A stretch of 16,737 nt of DNA, from contig JAXHUA010000158.1 of the NCBI GenBank assembly GCA_034189695.1, forward strand, positions 1 to 16,737, given 5' to 3'. Positions 1 to 7,077 of the stretch are shown in pieces. The notes beneath the pieces were generated by a model. That model ran no database searches. It worked only from the letters and a program-made list of their open reading frames with translations, and was not told the origin of the DNA. The translations under genes were made by a program, and so were the position numbers. How positions within the stretch are numbered: the stretch's first letter is position 1; each line of letters begins with the position of its first letter. The stretch is from JAXHUA01 sp034189695. Its GTDB lineage: Bacteria > Chloroflexota > Dehalococcoidia > E44-bin15.

Positions 1-487
1 GCACCGGCTGCGCCCGCTGGAGGTGGGTGTAGCCGGGCACGACCCGGTCCTGGTTGGCCTCGGCCAGGTCCAGCAGGGCCCTCTGAAGCTCGGCTGTCTT
101 GTCCAGCGTCTCGCCGATGACGTCCTTGACGTACAGGCGCATGTCCAGGGCGACCTGGTCGTTCCTCGAACGGGCGGTGTGCAGCTTGCGGCCTACGTCC
201 CCAACCTTCTCGATCAATCTCGCCTCTATGTTCATGTGGATGTCTTCCAGGTCGTCCCGGAAGGTGAATGTCCCCCCCTCGATCTCGTCACGGATGGAGA
301 GAAGCCCCATGACTATGAGCTCCGCTTCCTTGCCCGAAATGACCCCCTGCCGGGCCAGCATTTTGGCGTGCGCCACCGAGCCGGCGATGTCGTGCCGGTA
401 CAACCGCCTGTCATAGTCGATGGACGAAGTGTAGTTCACCACCTTCGCCTCAACATCCTTCTGAAAACGACTGCGTAGTGGTTTCAT
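1..487 (-). CDS. argH: Argininosuccinate lyase, N-terminal part (cut by window edge)
   Basis: Last enzyme of arginine synthesis, splitting argininosuccinate into arginine and fumarate in the cytoplasm. Reading down from an ATG at 487 gives 162 residues that run off the left edge. Visible family blocks are YDRRLYRHDIAGSVAHAKML near residue 25, HTARSRNDQVALDMRLY near residue 103 and PGYTHLQRAQPV at the edge. The N-terminus MKPLRSRF aligns with the usual MKLWGGRF but lacks its WGG. The catalytic serine loop lies outside the window. Only 6 bases separate it from the stop of the upstream unknown gene, with no clear Shine-Dalgarno, so it is probably read as the tail of the arginine cluster and translationally coupled. 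The family call is secure; the exact start is less so. Confidence 0.95.
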   Translation of the reverse strand, partial: MKPLRSRFQKDVEAKVVNYTSSIDYDRRLYRHDIAGSVAHAKMLARQGVISGKEAELIVMGLLSIRDEIEGGTFTFRDDLEDIHMNIEARLIEKVGDVGRKLHTARSRNDQVALDMRLYVKDVIGETLDKTAELQRALLDLAEANQDRVVPGYTHLQRAQPV

Positions 488-493
488 AACTGC

Positions 494-1084
494 CTAGTTC
501 CCAGCATCCACATCAATTATGAACCATAGGCAACGATCTTCACCAGTCGGGAGCTCCGCAATGTGCCTGAACCCCGGCGGCTTCGGCATGCGCTGAAAGA
601 ACTGGTCGCGGGGTGATACCCACAGACTTATGCCAAGTGCAGCCCCTTCGAAGACACGCGTGTCAACGTACACAATGCTGTCAAGCCGCCCTTTCTTCCG
701 AAATGGGGGATAGTCCTGCAAGGAAGTGTCGTCAATAAGCAGTACGAAGGACCCTACACGTTCAGCACTTGTGAATTGATCCAGCGGCAATCTGCTCCAA
801 TCGCCACTCCCGATCTGCGCCACTGCGGGAGGGTCGCGCTCCAACGAGCATGGCAAAGGCTCCTCACTGACGCGGATTTGGCCGCTTTGGTGAAACGAAC
901 TGTGGTATCTGAAGTCAGGGCTTGAGATGCCGCACTGAATCTCGTTGGTTCCAGGGCGGACTTTTGCCCAGCACAAGTCCCAGGCACTCTCACCGTTCGT
1001 AGCAACGACCCGGACTTGGTACAGGTGTCCCTTCTTCCCCTCAGAAACTGGCACCAAGATTGCCGCCCCCCGTTGCAGTCTCAC
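494..1084 (-). CDS. Hypothetical protein in the arginine cluster
   Basis: About 196 residues, no family recognised. The frame opens with GTG at 1084, 12 bases after the radical-SAM stop, with a modest AAGG about 7 bases before it. The protein looks soluble: no signal peptide or membrane segment, mixed charged and aromatic residues, and a C-terminus rich in acidic residues. It has a few cysteines but no metal-binding pattern. Base composition differs from its neighbours: the two 60-base lines I counted (661-720, 721-780) are 52% and 45% G+C, against 65% for a line of argG. That suggests recent arrival. It ends 6 bases before argH, so it is probably co-transcribed. It could be a diverged relative of a known family, which only a profile search could show. 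No function is proposed. Confidence 0.6.
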   Translation of the reverse strand: MRLQRGAAILVPVSEGKKGHLYQVRVVATNGESAWDLCWAKVRPGTNEIQCGISSPDFRYHSSFHQSGQIRVSEEPLPCSLERDPPAVAQIGSGDWSRLPLDQFTSAERVGSFVLLIDDTSLQDYPPFRKKGRLDSIVYVDTRVFEGAALGISLWVSPRDQFFQRMPKPPGFRHIAELPTGEDRCLWFIIDVDAGN

Positions 1085-1096
1085 TCTCTACCTTCG

Positions 1097-2254
1097 CTAT
1101 ACCAGGAACCTCTTCTTGAGATTGAGTATCGCCTCTTCGATATCCTCGCCCTTGCTCCGCATGCCGCTGATGATCTGGGCGATCTTCTCCCGCTTGTACA
1201 GACGCGTTGAGAAGTCCTCCAGATCGGTGTAGTAGCCCATCCGCCGGCCCAGCTTGAAGACCAGCCTGTCCTCGTCACTCATGGCCAGGTACCGGTCGAT
1301 GTGGCCCAGCATCTTCTCCTTGTCCTGGGGCAACTGGCCCTCCACTTCCTGCAACAGGTTCTCGATGTGGTCGCTGGCCAGATAGCTGGTGACCTCCAGC
1401 CCTTCGACCAGCTCCCGTATCTCCTTTACCACCTCGTCGTCGCTCAGCAACTGGAAATCGCCGCTGGCGTACTTCTGATACAGCGGAATGTCCTCCCGTA
1501 TGGCCAGGCTCCTGAGCCTGATGAAATCGGGGTTGATCTCGTTCAACACCCGGGCGGTCTCCCGGGGGTGTCCCTCCTTCCAGCGACGGCCGCCCAGTCC
1601 AGGCATGACGTACTCACAGAGCGAGATGCCCGACTCGACCACCTTTCTCCCACCATCGATATGTTCTGCGGCGGTCACCCCCTTGCACACGTAGCTGAGC
1701 ACCTCGTCCGAACCGCTCTCCAATCCAACGTGCAGCCGCGACAGCCCGGCCTCGTGGAGCTCCTTCAGTTCGTCCAGGCTCTTCATCGCAGCCGTCTTGG
1801 AGCGGCCGTAGGAGGTCACCCTGGAAACGCTGGGGAGGGTCCTCTTCAGATGCGTCAGCACTTCGACCAGTTGCGGCGTCCTCATTATCAGCGCGTCGGC
1901 GTCCTGGAAGAAGACGTTCTCCCCTCCGAAGAACAGCCACAGCGCCACGATACGGAAGCTATCGTTGGGGGGTCTCTCGTAGACGGCGGCGGCGATCTGC
2001 CTCACATCGCCACCGTAGCCCGACTTCAAGGACATCTGCTTGATGGCGTCGGCAATGGCCTTCACCGTGTCGATATCGCGCGTTATCTCTTGCACGCGGC
2101 GTATCTGAAGCTTTCTGGTGCGGTGGCTCGAACAGAACTCGCAACGATGCCACGGGCAACCGCGCACGATACGCAGGAGCAGCGACTGCGCCTCGCTGGG
2201 CGGTCGCGAGGGCCCCATCTCAAACGCCAGCAATGCCCGGTGTCTGGTTACCAT
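1097..2254 (-). CDS. Radical SAM protein of the GCPxxxCxFC type
   Basis: 385 residues from ATG at 2254. A [4Fe-4S] motif near residue 32, GCPWHRCEFCS, has CX4CX2C spacing, which I recall from a subgroup of stand-alone radical SAM proteins whose members also begin PxRPPSEAxSLLLxVxRGCP. Further family blocks are FFGGENVFFQDADAL, VTSYGRSKTAAMKSLDELKELHEAGLSRLHVGLESGSDEV (second half of the barrel) and a C-terminal part with QLPQDKEKML. Such proteins bind SAM and a cluster in the cytoplasm; the substrate of this subgroup is unknown to me. It starts 8 bases after the DUF4125 stop, so the two are likely translationally coupled and may work together. Neither is a known arginine enzyme. Family call strong, function open. 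Confidence 0.85.
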   Translation of the reverse strand: MVTRHRALLAFEMGPSRPPSEAQSLLLRIVRGCPWHRCEFCSSHRTRKLQIRRVQEITRDIDTVKAIADAIKQMSLKSGYGGDVRQIAAAVYERPPNDSFRIVALWLFFGGENVFFQDADALIMRTPQLVEVLTHLKRTLPSVSRVTSYGRSKTAAMKSLDELKELHEAGLSRLHVGLESGSDEVLSYVCKGVTAAEHIDGGRKVVESGISLCEYVMPGLGGRRWKEGHPRETARVLNEINPDFIRLRSLAIREDIPLYQKYASGDFQLLSDDEVVKEIRELVEGLEVTSYLASDHIENLLQEVEGQLPQDKEKMLGHIDRYLAMSDEDRLVFKLGRRMGYYTDLEDFSTRLYKREKIAQIISGMRSKGEDIEEAILNLKKRFLV

Positions 2255-2262
2255 GCCGCCAC

Positions 2263-2823
2263 TCAGGCCGTCTCCGCCTTCAACGCGTTCTCGTGCTCCT
2301 CCAGCGAGCTGTATCCCAGCTTGAGGGACATCTTCAGATACCTCTCCTCCGCCAGATTCCTGCCCTCCCTCAATCCTTGCGATATGTCCCGGTAGTACAG
2401 GTCCAGCGTCTGGTCGGAGTACGTCTCAAGCTCGCCCCTGAGGTACGTCTCGAAGCCCTCCGCCTGGCACGCCTCTCCCCCTCCGAGAATGCGTGGATAC
2501 TTGCTCCGCGCCTCGGACTGCCACTCGCTTTCGATCTTGATGATATCGTCGATGAGCGGATTGAAATTGAGGCACGGTATCAGGTCGTCCATGCGGGCGT
2601 ACTTCTCAGTGAGCAGGTTCCTGCCCTCCCCCATTGCCCGGAGCAGGTCGTCGCGGTACGACTCCAGCGTGGCCTCGGACCATGTCTCGAAGCCGCTGCC
2701 CCGTACCAGCCTGAATCCTCCCTCCGACTCCTGGCACACTGTTGGACTGACGGTCGGCACCCGCTGGAACATGTCGAACTCCAACTTGAGGATCTCTTCG
2801 ATCAGTCCAGGCTTCCTCTCCAT
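2263..2823 (-). CDS. DUF4125 family protein with an internal duplication
   Basis: 186 residues from ATG at 2823. I prefer this to the in-frame GTG at 2832 because GGGAGGT at 2831-2837 sits 7 bases before the ATG. I recognise DUF4125 from the pattern of ELxxFQxV, a CQ motif, SYxxDLxxAxxEGRNLxxEKYARM and ETYLRGELxTYSxxTL. The chain is a two-fold repeat: residues 7-22 match 90-105, and 48-78 match 135-165, each half ending in EGRNL-x-E-[KR]Y-x-M. No membrane segment or signal peptide. Function unknown to me; DUF4125 occurs mostly in anaerobes. It follows argG by 25 bases and precedes the radical SAM gene by 8, which suggests a functional pair with the latter. Confidence 0.85.
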   Translation of the reverse strand: MERKPGLIEEILKLEFDMFQRVPTVSPTVCQESEGGFRLVRGSGFETWSEATLESYRDDLLRAMGEGRNLLTEKYARMDDLIPCLNFNPLIDDIIKIESEWQSEARSKYPRILGGGEACQAEGFETYLRGELETYSDQTLDLYYRDISQGLREGRNLAEERYLKMSLKLGYSSLEEHENALKAETA

Positions 2824-2848
2824 ATTCTGCACCTCCCATGCGGTCCGG

Positions 2849-4096
2849 CTACGGTATCAGCCTTCGCTCCTCGCCCTCGCCAAGGGGGTCGTCACGCTGG
2901 CCCAGTCCCTGCACCTGTGCCTGCGTCTTCACCGGCAGGCCCCAGATGTGGATGAAACCCAGCGAGGTGCTGTGGTCGAACTGGTCACTCTTGTCATATG
3001 TAGCGAGGCCGACGCTGTAGAGCGACTTGGGTGACTTGCGACCCATCACGACGGCGCTCCCCTTGTTCAACCTCACGCGTACCGTGCCGGTGACGCTTCG
3101 CTGCGTACTGGCCACGTAGAACGCCAGGTCCTGATGGAAATGGGTGAACCACAGGCCATTGTATATGAGATCGGCGTACTCCGCAGCCACCCTCTCCTTG
3201 AAGCGCATCTGCTGCCTGGAAAGGGTCAACGTCTCCAGAGCGCGGTGTGCCGCCAGCAGCACCGTCGCCGCCGGCGCCTCGTATATCTCTCGCGACTTGA
3301 TGCCGACCAACCGGTTCTCCACGTGGTCGATCCGCCCCACACCGTGCTCACCGGCAATCCGGTTCAACTCTTCAATGAGGGCGACTCCGCCCATCTCCCG
3401 GTCGTCGAGCCTCGTGGGTATCCCGCGCTCGAAGCCGATCTCGACGTAGAGCGGCTCGTCGGGGGCGTCCTTCGGCGAAACCGTCCACTTGAAGATATCG
3501 TCAGGAGGCTCCGCCCACGGGTCCTCTAGGACCCCGCACTCGATGCTCCTGCCCCACAGGTTCTCATCCGTGGAGTACGGGCTGTCCACGGTGACCGGCA
3601 CGGGGATCCCATGCTCCCTGGCATAGGCGATGGTCTCCTCCCGGCTCATCCCCCACTCACGAGCGGGAGCTATGGTCCTCAGATGCGGCGCCAGAGCGCT
3701 GACGCTCACGTCAAACCTCACCTGGTCGTTGCCTTTGCCGGTGCAGCCGTGGGCCACCGCGGCGGCACCCTCTTCGATGGCCGTATCGACGAGCAGCTTG
3801 GCGATAAGGGGCCTGCCAAGCGCCGTGGCCAGCGGATACTGCCCCTCGTACAGGGCGCCGGCCTGGAGCGCTCGAAACACGAAGTGCTCCACGAAAAGCT
3901 CCCTCGCGTCCACCACCACCGCCTTGATCGCTCCCACGCCGAGGGCCTTGTCACGGATTGACTGGGCGTCCCTTCCTTCCCCACCCAGGTCAGCGGTCAG
4001 CGTGATGACGTCCACGCCGTAGGTCTCCTTGACCCACTTGACCGCCACCGAGGTGTCCAACCCACCACTATATGCCAGTACTGCCTTTTCCGCCAC
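2849..4096 (-). CDS. argG: Argininosuccinate synthase
   Basis: Joins citrulline and aspartate with ATP to give argininosuccinate, the penultimate step to arginine, in the cytoplasm. 415 residues, a normal length. The N-terminal ATP pyrophosphatase loop AYSGGLDTSVAVKW is at residues 8-21. Further family blocks are AHGCTGKGNDQVRF near residue 115, YSTDENLWGRSIECG near residue 173 and GRIDHVENRLVGIKSREIYE near residue 255. The start is GTG at 4096: GGAGG at 4105-4109 lies 8 bases before it and no ATG competes. It begins 15 bases after the hydrolase gene and is followed by DUF4125. Its partner argH is three genes away, whereas the two are often adjacent. Confidence 0.97.
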   Translation of the reverse strand: MAEKAVLAYSGGLDTSVAVKWVKETYGVDVITLTADLGGEGRDAQSIRDKALGVGAIKAVVVDARELFVEHFVFRALQAGALYEGQYPLATALGRPLIAKLLVDTAIEEGAAAVAHGCTGKGNDQVRFDVSVSALAPHLRTIAPAREWGMSREETIAYAREHGIPVPVTVDSPYSTDENLWGRSIECGVLEDPWAEPPDDIFKWTVSPKDAPDEPLYVEIGFERGIPTRLDDREMGGVALIEELNRIAGEHGVGRIDHVENRLVGIKSREIYEAPAATVLLAAHRALETLTLSRQQMRFKERVAAEYADLIYNGLWFTHFHQDLAFYVASTQRSVTGTVRVRLNKGSAVVMGRKSPKSLYSVGLATYDKSDQFDHSTSLGFIHIWGLPVKTQAQVQGLGQRDDPLGEGEERRLIP

Positions 4097-4111
4097 TTCA
4101 AGTGCCTCCGT

Positions 4112-4996
4112 TCAGTTGCCCTGTTCACTCCCAAAATGGTCTTGCAGGAACGACGTAATCCCCTCATGCACCCCCGGGTGCTCCCAGGTGTAGATATGAC
4201 CGGGCGTCCTCATGTAGAACAAAAAGTGTCCCTCTTCAGGCCTGTATGTGGGAATACGCCCCAGATTGGCCTGGAAGATGGCCCACACGTCGCCCCTGCT
4301 CAGGCTGTCGGGATACACGCCGTTATCATTCAACACCAGGGAGCGCTCCTCGTCCAGCGCGCCCCTGTATATGCACGGCATCCCCGTCTGAATGCTGTAT
4401 ACGTCCGGATTGGCCTCCAGCATCCCCAGCGCCTCGTTGCTGAGGATAGCCCCCGCGCTCTCCCCCAGCAGCAGCACCCTGGCGTTTCCCATGTGACCGG
4501 CCAGAAAATCGACCTGAGCGGCGAGGGGCCCCACCTTTGAACTGTAGGCCGTGAATGTCTCGCGAATTTCCTTGATGAAGCTCCAGAAACCCGACGGCGT
4601 CCTGCTGTAGACGACGAGCATGGTGGAATACCCCAGCCGGTGGAGTTCGCCCTCAATCCCCTCCAAGATGCTCCCCCATTCCGGGCCGATCTCCCCCTGT
4701 CCCTGACCGCCGGAATTGAAGACCAGAAGGAAATCCTTGCCGACGCCATAGGAGAATGCCTCGAGGAGTCCTTCCTCCACCTCCTGACACTGGACCGCGT
4801 CCCCCCCACACAGCTCGAGAGCCAGACTCGAGGCGTCCTGCCTCACCGCGTCGGGTATCTCGGCCCCGTCCCCGACTTCGCCCACGACCACGAACTTCCC
4901 TGGTGCACACGGGCTCAGCATGAGCCACGTCACACCCCCCACTACGACCGCTATCAGGAGCACCACAATGGATGCTGTGACAACCCTGCGCTTCAT
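4112..4996 (-). CDS. Membrane-anchored protein with an alpha/beta-hydrolase-like GxSxG elbow
   Basis: 294 residues from ATG at 4996; an in-frame GTG at 5002 is an alternative, and AAGGTG just upstream could serve either. Residues 2-4 (KRR) followed by a hydrophobic helix at about 8-27 suggest a signal anchor with the bulk outside the cytoplasm. LLLGESAGAILSNEAL holds a G-E-S-A-G nucleophile elbow at residues 178-182 (Ser180), preceded by strands such as FLLVFNSGGQ (possible oxyanion region) and STMLVVYS, the order expected of an alpha/beta hydrolase. A C-terminal GH near HFLFYMRTPGHIYTWEHP could supply the histidine. I do not recognise a named family or substrate. It sits 21 bases after argD and 15 before argG, with no obvious role in arginine synthesis. 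An inactive scaffold is possible. Confidence 0.65.
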   Translation of the reverse strand: MKRRVVTASIVVLLIAVVVGGVTWLMLSPCAPGKFVVVGEVGDGAEIPDAVRQDASSLALELCGGDAVQCQEVEEGLLEAFSYGVGKDFLLVFNSGGQGQGEIGPEWGSILEGIEGELHRLGYSTMLVVYSRTPSGFWSFIKEIRETFTAYSSKVGPLAAQVDFLAGHMGNARVLLLGESAGAILSNEALGMLEANPDVYSIQTGMPCIYRGALDEERSLVLNDNGVYPDSLSRGDVWAIFQANLGRIPTYRPEEGHFLFYMRTPGHIYTWEHPGVHEGITSFLQDHFGSEQGN

Positions 4997-5017
4997 GGTC
5001 ACCTTGCAGACGTGCTG

Positions 5018-6226
5018 CTAGTTCTGGCCCACCACCGCTTCACGGCCGACCTTGCGCAGCACTTCCCCGAGGACCCCGACCGCCTCGTCAACCTCAGCCT
5101 CGCCGATGATGAGCGGCGGCACGAAGCGCACCGCGTTCGGCTTGACGTCGTTGAGCAGCAACCCGGCCTCAAGACAAGTACCTACCACAGCTCCGGCCAT
5201 GTCGCTCGAAAACTGCATCGCAATCAGAAGGCCCCGGCCCCGCACCTCGGTGATGAAATCGAACGTTCTCTCCAGCTCGCACAGTCTGGACACGAGGTAT
5301 TGCCCGACACGACGGCAGTTCTCCACGACACCGTGCTCCAGGACGTACTTCAAGACAGCGTATGCCATGGCACAAACAAGCGGATTGCCGCCAAAAGTCG
5401 AGCCATGCTCCCCAGGAGTGAACACGGAGGCCGCCTCTTTGGCCATGAAGGCGCCGATGGGCACGCCGCCGCCGAGGCCCTTGGCCAGCGCTATGATGTC
5501 CGGCTCCATGCCCGACTGCTGGTAGGCGTAGAGCGTTCCGGTCCGGCCAATCCCCGTCTGGACCTCGTCCATTATAAGCAGGATGCCTTGCTCATCGCAC
5601 CAGGACCTTACCTGCTTGAGGTAGTCGTAGGCGGGGACATTAACACCTCCCTCGCCCTGGACGGCCTCCACCATCACCGCGCACGTCTGCGGCCCGGTCG
5701 CCTTCTGGATGGCCTTGACGTCGTCATATTCCACATTCACAAAGCCTTCCGGCAGCGGAACGTACGGCTCCTGCAACCTCGCCTGCCCCGTGGCGGCGGT
5801 CATCGCCAGGGTTCGACCATGGAACGAGTTCATCGTCGTTATGACCTGGTACGCACCATCCCGGTGCAGCTTCCCATAGCGGCGGGCCAGCTTGACCGCA
5901 CCCTCGGTAGCTTCACCACCGCTGTTGCAGAAGAAGACCCTGTCGAAGCAACTGTTTTCAACCAGCAACTCCGCCAGGCGAAGCTGGGGAATGGTGTAGA
6001 ACAGGTTTGACGTCTGGATCAGGGTCCGACTCTGCTCCGTCGCCGCTGCCACAATCTCCGGGTGGCAGTGACCCAGCACATCGACCGCCAGGCCCCCTAC
6101 GAAGTCCAGGTACTCCCGGCCGGCGTCATCCCACACCCTCGCTCCCTGGCCGCGCACCAGTGTCACCGGCACGCGCTTGAAGGTGTTCATATAGTACTTG
6201 TGTTCCAGTTCCTTCCAGTCAGTCAC
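5018..6226 (-). CDS. argD: Acetylornithine aminotransferase
   Basis: PLP-dependent class III aminotransferase that makes N-acetylornithine from the semialdehyde and glutamate, fourth step of the pathway. 402 residues. Visible blocks are FVGGLAVDVLGHCHP, FCNSGGEATEGAVKLARR (phosphate binding), FHGRTLAMTAATGQ, LIMDEVQTGIGRTG (Asp220 to the PLP ring), IALAKGLGGGVPIGAF (Schiff-base Lys249) and GSTFGGNPLVCAMA. I start it at GTG 6226, giving MTDWKELEHKYYMNTFKR as the family expects. The frame stays open 34 codons further upstream, but that stretch overlaps the end of argB and looks non-coding. A GGGGTG precedes the GTG. It follows argB by 13 bases. A class III relative such as succinylornithine aminotransferase is less likely in this setting. 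Confidence 0.95.
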   Translation of the reverse strand: MTDWKELEHKYYMNTFKRVPVTLVRGQGARVWDDAGREYLDFVGGLAVDVLGHCHPEIVAAATEQSRTLIQTSNLFYTIPQLRLAELLVENSCFDRVFFCNSGGEATEGAVKLARRYGKLHRDGAYQVITTMNSFHGRTLAMTAATGQARLQEPYVPLPEGFVNVEYDDVKAIQKATGPQTCAVMVEAVQGEGGVNVPAYDYLKQVRSWCDEQGILLIMDEVQTGIGRTGTLYAYQQSGMEPDIIALAKGLGGGVPIGAFMAKEAASVFTPGEHGSTFGGNPLVCAMAYAVLKYVLEHGVVENCRRVGQYLVSRLCELERTFDFITEVRGRGLLIAMQFSSDMAGAVVGTCLEAGLLLNDVKPNAVRFVPPLIIGEAEVDEAVGVLGEVLRKVGREAVVGQN

Positions 6227-6239
6227 CGCTACACCCCAT

Positions 6240-7001
6240 TCACGCGATAACGGTGCCGCTTGTCTTGCCCGAAACCGCATCCAGCAGCGCGTGGGGCTCC
6301 CGTCCATCGACAATCTGAGCGAACGCAACGTTCGATATGGCGTGCAAACACGCCTCCACTTTGGGAATCATGCCGCCTATTATCACACCTGAACTGATAA
6401 GAGTAGCCACCTGACCGGCGGCGATGCGCGCCAACCGCTTGCCCGAGCGGTCCATCACGCCAGCCACGTCGGTCAGCAAGACGAGCCGCGTGGCGGTGAG
6501 GATGGCCGCGATCTCGCCGGCAGCGGTATCCGCATTGATATTCAGCGTCTGGCCCTCAGGCCCGATGCCAAGCGGGGCGATCACCGGCATCCAGCCTTCC
6601 CTCAACAGCATGTCGATGAGCTCCGTGTTTACTCGCACCACTTCACCCACGAAGCCGAGCTTCTCGTCCTTGACCTTCGCCTCGAGCAGCCGTCCGTCGA
6701 CGCCGCTCAAGCCGATGGCCCGGCCGCCTCTCGCCTCGATCGCCGCCACCAGGTCCTTGTTTACCAGACCGCACAGAATGGCCGCCACCACCTCGATCGT
6801 CGCCTCGTCCGTCACCCTGAGACCGTCCTCCAACCTGGTGGGCACCCCCAGCTTGGAAAGCCAGCGTGTTATCAGATTACCACCGCCGTGCACCACGACC
6901 ACCGCCTGGCCGTCGTTCTGAAGCGTGACCAGGTCATCCAGCGTGGTGTCGTTGCTGCCGAACGTCGAGCCTCCAATCTTCACTACAATCGGCTTCTTCA
7001 A
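6240..7001 (-). CDS. argB: Acetylglutamate kinase, short form
   Basis: Phosphorylates N-acetylglutamate, second step of arginine synthesis. 253 residues of the amino-acid-kinase fold: VVKIGGS at 6-12 with Lys8 and Gly11, VVVHGGGNLIT near residue 36, and LNINADTAAGEIAAIL near residue 153. The start is TTG at 7001, fixed by a perfect AGGAGG at 7009-7014 seven bases before it; the nearby ATG at 7008 is in another frame. Starting there leaves no N-terminal helix, the element that hexameric arginine-inhibited kinases carry. By known family rules this looks like the dimeric arginine-insensitive form. It follows argJ by 76 bases and leads into argD by 13. Confidence 0.96.
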   Translation of the reverse strand: MKKPIVVKIGGSTFGSNDTTLDDLVTLQNDGQAVVVVHGGGNLITRWLSKLGVPTRLEDGLRVTDEATIEVVAAILCGLVNKDLVAAIEARGGRAIGLSGVDGRLLEAKVKDEKLGFVGEVVRVNTELIDMLLREGWMPVIAPLGIGPEGQTLNINADTAAGEIAAILTATRLVLLTDVAGVMDRSGKRLARIAAGQVATLISSGVIIGGMIPKVEACLHAISNVAFAQIVDGREPHALLDAVSGKTSGTVIA

Positions 7002-7077
7002 CCTGCATCCTCCTCGGGAAGCCTGTATCCGAAAAATTCTCGAGCTCTTCGGTTACGCTCGAGCATGCCTCCCGGCA

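Noticed and set aside
2120..2160. CX4CX2C instead of CX3CX2C in the radical SAM protein as a possible new chemistry
   Set aside because: I recall GCPxNxCxFC with the same spacing throughout this radical SAM subgroup, so it is a family trait rather than a novelty of this gene.
1301..2395. 364-codon open frame on the plus strand
   Set aside because: Antisense to the radical SAM and DUF4125 genes; no motifs.
4640..6010. 456-codon open frame on the plus strand
   Set aside because: Antisense to argD and the anchored hydrolase, both well supported. Composition is that of a high-G+C shadow frame, with no recognisable domain.
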